Shown here: positions 11,401-23,400 of the stretch, piece by piece
Position numbering within the stretch: position 1 is the first letter of the stretch
Layout: each line of letters starts with the position of its first letter
Assembly (NCBI GenBank): GCA_017590115.1
Contig: JAGGNK010007559.1
Coordinates: 6,178,641-6,242,640 of the forward strand
Direction of reading: 5' to 3'
DNA from: Montifringilla adamsi
Taxonomy: Eukaryota; Chordata; Aves; Passeriformes; Passeridae
Length of the DNA: 64,000 nt
The notes under the pieces: model-generated
What the model was told of the DNA's origin: nothing
What the model saw: the letters and a program-made list of their open reading frames with translations, nothing else
Databases searched by the model: none
Translations under genes and position numbers: made by a program

Positions 11401-14400
11401 TCTTTGCAATAAACTGTAGAGACAACAGAATTCAGCACCTTGGCTGTCAGAAAAATGGTCCATAAAAACACCAAGGAAAACTGATCAATGAGCCTTAGTG
11501 ATCAGAAAATAGCAATCATCCATGTAGACAAGATTATCAAAACACAGATTTCACTGTCCAACTGTGTCCCATGTTTGGCTGCCTCAGGGGTGACACATCG
11601 ACTTTAGACCCCAAATGTTCCTAGAGATAAACTCATTTACTCACCTAATATCTAATGAGGAAATGCCAAGGCTGAGTATATAATTCAGTGCAATTTTCAA
11701 GGAGGCATTATAATGCAGATTGATGTGGAAAGGGCTGTCTTGAAAATGTCAGAGTATAATATTACCCTCATAATTAGATGATCAACTAGTGATGAAAATT
11801 ATTGAGCTGTAAGAATTGCACGGTTGATATTTAGTGCTCCAGAGCAAATGCACAGTTTGGTAGTCCAAGAAAAAAAGTTGGGCAAGAATGATGCCAGGAA
11901 GCACAGGTTTGGGTTGCCCTAGGGGAAAACTAATTTTAGAAGATTTTATTTTGCCTGGAAATAGAGCTCACTTTGTCAATAGCCAATGACATTGCAATCA
12001 AATCCATAGATTTAATGGTTTCACGTGCTCCCTGCTCCATAGCAGGATCCTGAAAAATCAGTTTTGTTTTTTTCCATAGAGACAGACCTTTCCCTACCAG
12101 TCCAGGGACCAAAGGGAAAAAACATTCAGCAGTTTTATTCTGTAGGGTTTGGAAGGCCAAAAATTCTGTTTCAGTGCCATCAAATGAAAGGCAGTATTAA
12201 TACTCACTTTCTGATCTGCAGTAGGCTTTAGGTGATCTGCACCTGAGTGCTAAAGCACAGTATTGATGAAAAGGTCTATGAAATTAATTTTCATGCTGAA
12301 TCTATTGAGTGCTTATGAAAAAAAGCAGACTAGTAGCTGCTGACTCACTCATAAGACTTTGTCAGATATCTCAGAATCTGCATAAATCTCCATAAAGTCA
12401 AGATATCTCGATCACATTATGCTAAATTATGAGTAGCAAATTAACTAAAATGTTTGAATACAATTAGGTTAGGAATAGGACCTATTTTTATGAACCAACT
12501 TATCATCTCAGAAAGAAACACCATCATAATTGAATCACTTACTTCTTCTACATTTATGCATAATTCACATTCAAAAAGAAAAATGTCAACGTTTCTACCT
12601 TTTCCTGCAATGGATTTACTTATGAATAATGACACTGGAATTCAATTTTTTTTCTCAGCTTTGACTGACAGGTAATTCCAAATCCTACAGAATAGCACCA
12701 ATGCTGTTAGAACAGAGAGAGGATTTAGAGAGAGGTTGTAAATGCTCCCTGTGCAGGGCTCCTGCACCTGGATTAGCCAGAGCATGACCTTATAAGCAGG
12801 GTTGCTAATTGTTCAGATATCTGCAAAGGTTTTTGCAGATATCTGAACTTCCCTTTGCACCCCCTCTGCCATATCTCCTGTTCACCTTGCCCAGCACCCA
12901 GGTCTCCACAGCCAACCCTCTCTGGGTGCTGGTCTCGCAGATGCCCTTGCAGCCTTTGAAAATTCCCAGTGACAAATGTTCCATCCTTCTCCATTAACTT
13001 TGTTAAGAGGGGATTTGGCAACCCATGCTTACAAATCATGTCACCCCTCACTAGCCCAGTGTCCCCACGGCAGCCATGCATCTTGGTGCCATACAGATGC
13101 TCCCACACACAGGCTGACATGCTGCCTGAGGGCTCGGGATAAATCCCCACTGTGTCTAGGTGGGCAGGGAACTTTCTGAAAAGATAAAGCAGTTTTTACC
13201 ATTGCGAAAATACCATTTCTTTAACTTGACCCCGCAGAGTTCTGCAGAGAATTTGGAGATAGATCTGGTATAATTCCCCCTGTTCAAAGCCCGTGCCTCC
13301 TATGACACAGTGCCATTTGTAATTATTGCAAGAAAGAGCTTAACAATACCAACATCTTGGGAAATACAGACATCTGTTAAACTCCGGGTGGTGAACTTCA
13401 CAACTAACACAACACCACATTACTGTACCGTTACAATACACTGTGTCAAGAACAACAAGAGCTCTGGGTTAGTCTTGGTTATTACTGGAAAGGTTAATGT
13501 GGCTTCCAGGCACATATGGCATTAAAGAAAGGCAGAGAGCAAACCAATAAAGAGGAACTGGCTAAATGAGAAAAGATGAGGAAATACAGCAAAAGCCCAC
13601 TACGAGACATCAGGCTGATAAACAAGGTGTAAATCAAGCTGCTTCACCAGGGCTGGGGGCCAAGGCAGAGGGAGAAGGGGGTCAAATCTGGAGATCATTA
13701 CATAGGATAAACTCGGCTCAGACAGTGGATCCTGAGAGATCTCCTCCTAAGCAGGTAGGAAGGGGATGTTGCAGCCAGCTGGGAGGTGATCTGAGCAAGT
13801 CCCACCTGCCCCTTCATCCTGGGGGTGATGGTGGTCCAAGGGTACCGACTGCTGCAAGGGAAGCAGGGCCTGGACTGGGGTGCACTTGGCTTTAGCTCAT
13901 CATTCCTACGGGCTCTCAACTTAGGTTGTATCCCAAGCTTCAGTACTCAACTCTTGGCATCAAGCTGTAGGATTATAATTGATCCCCTTGACGTGGTCTG
14001 GGAACTCACCACCGTTCTCTCCTGTTTGGTTGGAAAGGAAATGACCATTGCTGTTGCAGGATAAACATTTCCCATTCCTAATCCCTCTCTAACTTTTCTC
14101 AGGCCAGGTGCCCTTGGGGTTCAGCGATCCCAGGCTGCGTTTGGGCCACTAGACCCTGTACAGCACTTGTCTGATGGCGGTGGGATGTCACCTGCGAAAC
14201 ACCACCAGTGCCCAGCAGAGCAGCACTGGGGCACCCCTGGTTTTGCTGGGCAGTGCCACTGCCAGAATCTCCCAGGGCTTGGCCGGTCTCTGCCAGCACA
14301 GCAGGGAGTGGCACTGGGGCCACTTTCTTCCCATTAACTGCGTTTTTTTGGGGGGAATCAAGCTGAGCATGCAGCGCCAAAATATCTCCGAGGAGCATCT

Positions 14401-17400
14401 GCCTCCTAATATAGCCCTGTCAAGAGAGAAATTGCCACTTTCCCCGAGGTGACTTCGAGCTGGAGGTGCGTGGGCACGGGAAATTGGAATTCACGAGAGT
14501 GGGACAATTCCATTACTGTCTCCTTCAGCTTCTTCCTTCTCCTATAATAAGGGAATTAACTCCTTTGCAGGTTTGAGTATCTGGAGGACAGTGGCAAACC
14601 AGTGAACAATAGAGCCCATGACGCAGCTGGATTTACGAAATGTATCAAGAATTAGGTTAAAAAGTAGTTTGCACTGAAGGAACTTGTTTTACTTAAACAC
14701 AGAGTTTTACTTGGCTTTTATTGTACTGAATGGATTTATTAAAAAAAAAAAAAAAAGTGAAATGGAAAATGATAAATTATTTCCACTGTGAAGATTCCAG
14801 TTGTGATAGAATGTAGACTTGGAGAAAAAAATAAAGGAAAAAATAAAATTATAAAATATTTCACTAAGCACCAGGCAGCAGCACACACACACACACACAC
14901 ACACAATATCATCTTGTCTTCACAGAAAGAGAAAAGATGCCCTCTGAAAGTGCCAAGATGTGGGCAAGCTTTGGGTCACAGCTCCAGACTCCTCACTGAA
15001 CCACAGGAAGTTCATCTACTGCACCCAGGGACTGATTCCCTAAATTCCCAGCAGTCAGGTTCAGAAATAAAACCCTTCTATTTCCTCATGTTGGTGCCTG
15101 CAGAGCAGCATGGCACATTCACTACCACTGGATCCAAAGAAAAGACAGCAAAAGGAAACACACAGCACAGACCTGACAATTATACACATCTTAAGGGCAA
15201 ACGCTAAGGGACTTTCTGAGCCTGCAAGGGATAATGAAAGGGTTTGGAATGAGTTCAGTGTCTTAAAAATAACATAAAATAAGACAGCCTTGATGCAACT
15301 CTGTAGGACCAGGAGAGGAGTCACAATCAAGCAAAAAGAAGAAAAAATAACCAGATCACCAAACCCAGTGAGAGCCCCCCCCTCATGCTGCCCCCATTTC
15401 ACAGGAGAGGTCAAGAGGCCCAGCAAGAGCAGCAAGAAAGACAGCAAAGAAATATAAATATCAGGAATGGCAATGGGAAGGAGATTCAGGATTTATTAAA
15501 GCATGTTGTGATAACTTCCAACAAGGCCTTAGAAATACAAGGTAGAACCTCTGTGTCCTTGAGTTATCTCTGCAGTGAAAGCCAATTTTTATTTAATCAA
15601 AGCTCCCTGCAATCTAAGCGAGATGGATGGAGCCCTGCACCCATCTTTCACATGCTGCCAGCAGTGGCAGTCTGTGCACAGGTGAGAGTTTTAATGGCAC
15701 AATTTTTGTAGTGTATTATTTTTGTCGAAAATTACAGCTATATTTGTTTCTATGTTGGTGCCTCTTTAAATATTCAGGCTAATATTCTTAAGTTATGAAT
15801 TAAACAAAATGCTTTCCAGATCAAAGCTTTTCCTAAAAATAAAAAGAGCAAGGGATGGATTTGCAGCCCTGAGCATCATCCTGAGAAGGGGGCTGGGAAA
15901 GGGAAGTGTGAGCAAGCTGTGGGTCAAAAGGAACAGTTCAGACCCCATTAGTGTTGAGTCCAGCTGGTCCATCTCCATCAGCACCTGGAAAGGCTTTGAG
16001 ATAGTATCTTTATTTCTTTTAATTTACCAGATGCTTCATGGATTGAGCAACTCTTAATCAATGCACAGAATTTACACACTGGGCAGCACAGTGACTAAAT
16101 CCCGTGCCCACAGTGGGGGTTGGTGTGGGGTTGAGTTCCCTGTTGAAGCACTGAGGCTCTGCCTTATGATGAATTCTACCCTGCTGAAAAAAAGCTACTC
16201 CCTGGAGTACAGTGTTTGTGGAGCAATAAGAAAGGGCTGAAGAAATAATGAAATATCCTCCCTAAGCTTTCCAAAGACACACACCTGAAAATTATTCAGA
16301 CTCCTAAGCTTGTGGTTGGAAAGCTAAAGTCAACAGTAGAGAACCCATTTTCACAGTCCAGTCATTATTCTCTTCAGAAAAAAAAAAAACCCAAAAAACC
16401 TAAAAGAACCAAAAAAATAAAAAAAGAAAAAGGAAAAAAAAGCCATGAAAAGTCTGACAGTGTCTTAATGAAAACCAGAGGGGAAAAAAACCAAAACAAC
16501 TGAATAAAGTAAGATGATCGAGGAGTAAATTAAGGGTTTGCAAGTGTCAGTGCTGAGGCAGGTCTGCAGACCTGCAGCTCAGGATGAGATGCATGTGCCA
16601 TGGAGGAAGCAAACGAGCTTTGCACCACACACATGGTTTAGTGGATGCCTCAGCTGCGGTGGCCAGCCGTTAGTGACACAGCACTGCCATTCAGAGGGAC
16701 GAGACGTGCCAGCTTCCCAGTACCTTGCACTGCACTGGCTGAGCTCTCCATTAATACATCATCCAGCATTAGATCTAAAAGAACGAAATGGCGTTAATCA
16801 CCCGGCAGGACACACAGCAAGACTCCCCAGCCCCTGTGGAGGTTCCTGTGGCTCTCCATTTCCTCTGCCAGGAGCGTTTCCTTGTGGGATCCTTGTGCCT
16901 CATGGAGGGTGGGCTCAAGGAAGAGCTCTTGTGCTTCTCCCTCTTGTGGGAGCCCAAGACATCCCCAAGAATCCCCTCTGTCGATGATGAAAACACTGCA
17001 GAAGGACGACCTGGGACCCTTCCTGCTGAGACAGCAATACCTCACTGTGACCACTCCTGCAGCTGCCCACATCTCAGATCTCACACACTTCCCCAGTTTT
17101 TAGACACCTGATTGAAAAAAATGCACTGGAAGAGTCTACAACCAAAAATGACGGTGCCACCAGTCAGTTGTCAGTTGTCAATGTCTGTCTATCTGACAAC
17201 CCAAGGCTGGTTTGAGCATCTGAGGTCACTCAGAAATCCCAGCTGAAAGGAACCCCCACGCAGTTGCTGGCACAATTCCAGCCCTAGTCTTGGTTTCGTC
17301 CTCAAGTTCCCACTGTGCAGAACAAAGTTAAGCAATGACATCTGTTGCCTCTGAGGACAAAGCTGGACACAGTCAATTAAAACTAATGTTTCACTGAGCA

Positions 17401-20400
17401 TGGATTGGGAAAACTGTTCTGAAGAGATTTGGAGGACTTCATACTTTACTCTTGAAAGGTTTTTATGGCAATTGAATACTCAGCAATATCTGATCCTCAG
17501 TAAAGTATCTGTTTATTGCATCTTTAATTAGGTATTTCATAGCACTGAATGAATAACTGCATCTCCAAGGATGGTTTGTGATTCCTTCCCTCTGGGAAAT
17601 TGCCCAGACTTATATCTTTTCTTCATCTAGTTCCTCTAGCATTATAAAGAAAGTAATTAATAATACCTAAACATCTATTTTTCTTCTACAAAAATGTCGG
17701 CATTCCAAAACTGCAACTTTAAATAGCAATCATTCTATCCAACCTTTAAAATTCTTTTCTAAATCATCAGCCTGAAACTGTGCTTGGGAACTTGAGCTAA
17801 GCAAAAGAGCTTTCTAGGCATTTTCTTGAGAGGGAAAAGAAAATTAAAAAAAACCCTGCAACAATAAAACCTCTTTCCATCTGTATCCCACTTAACTGAG
17901 AACAGTCTAATGTGTCCTCCAGTGCTCTTGAGGGAAGCCTCCAACTTTACAGTGAGGGAAGTAGGCTCCCGGCATAAACCTAAGTTTGATGGCCAGGGGC
18001 TGGTGTGACATATCCTCTTGGTTACAAAACCAACAGGTGTGAAGCTCATGGGACCAAAAGATGTGACCAAAGGAAATGGCTGGGGAAATGCTTTACTGAC
18101 AGAGGCTGAGGCAGCACCGTGGTGACGTGGTTCCATGATTAAGCCTGCAACTATTAAATACCTTTTAGGCTATTAAAAAAGAAAAACAGACAATATCACC
18201 AGCTTTGGGAACAAGCACGTAATCAGATAGCCTCTTAAACAGTCCTGGAGTCTGTCAAAGATAGAGAAGTGAAAGGGGACAGGGAGAGAGCAGGAGGCAG
18301 ATTGACCAGGGAGCAAAAGTGCGAGGCCGTGGACAGGAAGGGCAATGGAGAAAGTTCAGTCAGAAGAGAGAGCATGCAAGAAGAAGAGAACCTCCAACCT
18401 GTGGCCTCTGGCTAACTTACTTCTGAATTATTCAACTACATTAAAATTAAAAGAGAGAAATGTAATTTTGGAGTCTTTTGGCAGAGTGGGGTCTTTCCTC
18501 ATTTCACCTGTAGAGCCTCCTCTAGGCAGGGCTGCACACTTGCACATCTAGCTGGGAGTTGGGTTCAATTTGCACCAGCTTGTGTAGTTAGTTACTCTCC
18601 TTGTCAGGTTGATTTTTTTTCTTCTAATCTGTATTTCTCAAGCAAATGCATCGATATGTTTCTCTATGGAGTTTTAAAGCATTACTAGAATGAGATGGCT
18701 CTATTATTTTATTACATTCTTGAATAGCAGTGGTGCTACTGTGCCAATAAATAAACCTGCTTGATAAATGGGACAGGTAACATCACTGTGGCATTACAAG
18801 ATTGTAATAAACCAAATAGTGAATCCAGTTATCAGCAGCAGTGCTCATGACTGAGATTTATGATGCCATCCAGCACTACTGATCTTTGCAGTTGTCACTA
18901 TTTGTGTAACACTGAGTTCTGCTATCCAAGAAGCTCCAGGCCTGATTACTATTGTTTTTTAATTTAAATAACCCTCAATGGAAAGGTCATTGCAAATCAT
19001 GCAGCCATTAAAAAGGCTTCCTTGGCTCCTTGTTCAGCCTAAAATGACACTATTTCCTTCATGCAAATTTTATAGCTGGACATGCTTTTGGGAGAAGAAT
19101 TATCACCAGACGTGAGGCAGGGAGGGGAGGGAGGAGGGGATTATGTGGAAGGTCAAGCAGGACTCAGAAAGATGTGGAAAGACTACCGACCAGCCATCTG
19201 TTTCTCCTTACTCCTTCTCTTTTTCTCCAGCCGGCGGAGCCTTTTTTCCTCCCGCCTCTTGGCTTCTTCCTCCTCCTGGTGCTGCCGACACTTGTGGAAA
19301 TTCTCCACCACCACCCCCACAAACATGTTGAGGACGAAGAAGGCCACAATCAGCAAGAAGGAAATGAAGTAGAGGAGCATCCATGGATTGTAGTTCATGA
19401 CTGGCTGCAAAGTGGAGGAAGGCAAATTTCAACTGAATCTCAAAAAGAAGAATGGGAATAAATTGATACAGCTGTGCCATCCACAGAACTCACAGCCCTT
19501 TCAGGCAGGCTGCTCTGCTCTTCCTGAAAATTAGAGCTTGCTGAGACATTTTAACTGAATGCTCCTAAAGTGTGTGTTGAGGACAGAAGCACCACCTCTC
19601 TTCTGCAAAAAGGACAGCAGCATCCTTTGCAGCTACTGTAAGTCTCTCATTGCAAACTTCTACCTACAAAAAGCACTACTTATCTCCTGAAATGACCAAA
19701 CTGCTTAAAAAGTCAAACCATCCTTTGATAGGTGCACTTCTAACACGAGTTACACCAGTCATGATGCAAAATCTGCAGGGAAAGTGTTGAGTACAAATCT
19801 AGACTTTTTACTGAACTCATCACATCTCACAACTTGGATTGAATGCCGCCCTGGATCCTAATCCCGTAACCCTAATCGACTGTGGAAGCCCACAGTACTT
19901 TGCAAAACGAGCTAAAATATGTGACCTTTGACAAGTCATTTGCTACAGCTCTGCTGCAGCCTGTACCTGCTGGTCGACTCCCACAGCATCCAAGCCATCG
20001 TACATGATATCCACCCAGCCGTCCTTGGAGGCCAGGACAAAGAGAGACATCAGGGCCTAGAAATGCAGGGAAAAGCAGTTAGGCACAGTTGCACTAAACC
20101 TCTTTTACTTGTAACATCTTACTCCTCCTTGCCCTTTCCTGCCTGATCATGGGACACTTTGATGACCAAGATTTCTCTTGGCAGCAAAACTTATCAATGC
20201 CAATGCCCGGTTCAGCAATGAACAGTAATTCGGAAACCGCAGTGCTGAAGACAAAAGCGGCTTCATTTCCACCCTCCAGCTCTCTACTGCTCCCAACTAA
20301 TTAGTTCTTACCACACTGCTAAAAAAAGGCTGCGTTGCAGAGATGGCTGAAAATGTCCAGCTCTATTAGACAAGCCCTTCTGCAAGATATATTTGGTTTG

Positions 20401-23400
20401 TTATGTAGCAGTGAAGCAATTAAGTGCTTCATGAAGCCACGTGTGCTTGTTCTGTTCCGAAAAGAAGTGTATGCCTGCTTGGAAACACTGCCTTTGGGAT
20501 TTACAGAGACAGAATGCTGTGTATGTGAACTGAATATTTACTGTGGCTGGCAGTGCCCTGTAAGAAAATCCCATGGGATAATAAGCCACAGGTTTTAAGT
20601 CAAGGAGGTAAAGGAGCAAAGAAGCAGATTACCATTCTATTAATACCTGGCCGAGATTATCAAAATTATACTTGTGCCGGACCCATTTGTAGCTTGCTTC
20701 TGTACAATCCGATTTATTTGTGATGTTTCTGGTGTCCTCCCCCTGGCAGACAAAAAACTTGCCTTTGAAAAGCTGCAAAACATGCAAAGAAGAGAGGAAG
20801 TGTCAGTCCACAGGATTTCTGTGCAGGTCATGGGCATTTCTCCAGGGATCTCCGCACAGCCCACACTAACCAGAGCTGTTGAGGGAACTGACCTCATTCA
20901 CACAGGTTGTTCAGACTGAGCAGCCTGTATAATGCACACCTAATGTGCAAATGCATGATTCCACATCGTTTAGGACACCCACCTCATGCATTAAGTTGTC
21001 AGGTTCAGTGATCTGAGACTTGCCTAAAGGCCTTTGCTCCTACACTTGTTAGCTCAAGTGTAGCCCCAACCAATAGCCCAGACCAGCTAATGGCTTCTTA
21101 TCACATGTGGAACCACTCTGGTGACTCTCAGCCCAGTTAACAACAAATGAAGTCTAACAGGGGCCCTCTGTCAGCAGAGAAAAGGTGGCAGCAAATAGGG
21201 CCAGTGGTGGACTAATCTCTGCTCACAGAGGTCACAAGGGGACACTTCCGAGGGGAGACGAGCCCCTGGGGGTGACGTTCATGTTGAATCAAGACTGCTG
21301 TCAGTCCTGCTCTGCTCTCTGACTCTGGGTGCTGTGCCCCAGCTGTCATAAAGCTCTGCAGTCTGCAGGGTCACTGAAATTATTCCCTGTGCACAGGTTA
21401 ATGAGCCAAACCCAGCCGGTACCGGGTACCTGATCCTGAGCTTATTTTCTTTGGTTTAAGCCTAGGGGGATGCAATTCCTGGAGAGTCAGATACTGATTT
21501 ATACCTGCATGGAACAGGAGCCTCCACCTGCTTAATTCTAGACCTGGTGCTTCCCACGCATGGAACAGAAAGTGGCAGGGGTTGATTACTGCTTCAGACA
21601 GGGTGATTGATGCTAGCAGGATGGATGGTATCAAATCTCAGGAGACAGCCAACAAATCTACTTTTATTTGCTGACAGAAGCTATTGACTTTTGGGAAGGG
21701 TGGGGGGAAATGGCAATCTGCTCTCCAGGCTCCTTAAAACACCACCTGGCTATACCGAGAAGAGACACTGGTGGGGTTTGATCCGTTGTTCTAGACAAAT
21801 AACAATAAATAATAGTGAACAAGATAAAGCCACCCACTACTCCATGGGTTTCCTCCAGAAATCAACAGCAGGAAGATGGTCTCTAGGCATGCAAAATTAA
21901 TCACTGCTCAATGCAAACACAGAATTTCTAGATGTAAGAAGTATTCCCTTATCTTTCCATGGAGAAACGCTATCAGTGGTAAGGCAGACTGGGGAGATAT
22001 AGTCCTCACAGAGAAAAATTTTAATTAAGCAGGAAGGTAAATAACTGGTTTTAGTATATTGTCTGTAAATATAACTTCTCCAGGAGCTGGACTGTAATGC
22101 CACTCAGGTGGGAGCAGTAACAGTGCTCCTGACAGGGTTTGGAAATACAAAGCCCAATTTGTAAAAACACTGATCCCTGTCAGTACTTTACAGTTTAGCA
22201 CTTCTGAAAGGAAAAGACCCAGTGTTTCTTACTGGACTTGCTTTATCCACTTATTTCTTCTATCTTATTAATGACTATTCACACATGGGCAGCTCTATAA
22301 CCAAAACAGTTTTGCTAAGAGGACACGCTGTTAGAAATTTTGATGTCTGGATCTTAATAGATTAAAAACCTCTAGTTTGATCCTCAGCTTATATTTAAAT
22401 GGAAAAACTAACTGTAAGTTTGAGAGATCATCTTTTTATAGAAAATAGATCTGGCCTCATCTTACACTTAATTAGACATAAATATTAACTGAGAATTTTG
22501 CATCCTGAATACAGGATCAGTCTGTCTTGTATCTACCACTGAATCACATCAATAGTCATGACAATTTAACATAAAGTTGCAAGTCACCAGGGAAAGCATC
22601 ACAATTAGCAGGGATGAAATTCAAAGAGCATACTGCAAGTTTTGTTTTCTGGCATAAATTTTCTCGTGAGTGTTAGATTGCTTTATGGGATATGCTCAGT
22701 TTTATGAATCTGTTTAATATAATGGATGGATGCTGTTATGCTATAATGCTAAACCAATCTAGCTGCTGAGGTGGTTATGGATGGCATGATTTTCTTCCCT
22801 GTTTATTTTCAATGCTGTATTTATTATTTAAGCAGTGTATTAGTGTAAAATATTATATAAGATACCTTTCCAAAACAAAGCCAAATAGAGTTGCTTTCCA
22901 AAAGACAGCTGTGACAGATCAGATAAACTTCAGAAAGAAGTAAGTGTTATGTCGGAATATTTATATGAAGCAATCTCTTCTTCCCAGGTAATGAGAAACC
23001 AATTGCATTGGAAACTGCCACTTTCCCCCTGGGTTCCTGCACTTTTGGGACTGAGAATATTGCCAGCAGAGCCGACAGGAAACAGACTCAGAAATCTTTG
23101 TTTCTGCGAGCTTTCAGTTAGACAAACTGTCAGAATCTGAATGCAGTTCCAGTTCAAGGTCTCTCTGGAGTATACAAGCCAATGATTTCAGCTTCGAGTT
23201 TCTATTTTGCTATCAGTTTGTAACTAGAAAAAAGGTGGAGGAGAGGCCATAGAATCATGGAATGAGTCGGACTGGAAGGGAGGTCACCTAGTCCAGCTCC
23301 CTGCAGTGAGCATGGACACCCCATCCCTCCTGATATCAGTTCAAGCTCAGAAAGCCTTACACTGTGCCATGCGTACAGATACCCTGACTTGAGGCAATCT

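Larger units (their letters stand above)
10910..16723 (-). other. CACNA1G: CACNA1G intron 26
   Basis: 5814 bases between cassette exon 26 and exon 27. It contains an AT-rich part (11020-12700), two hairpins (12811-12848 and 12891-12932), a (CA)12 microsatellite and an A-rich tract that is U-rich in the transcript, 282-348 bases beyond the exon 26 donor. There is no supported gene. Confidence 0.85.
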
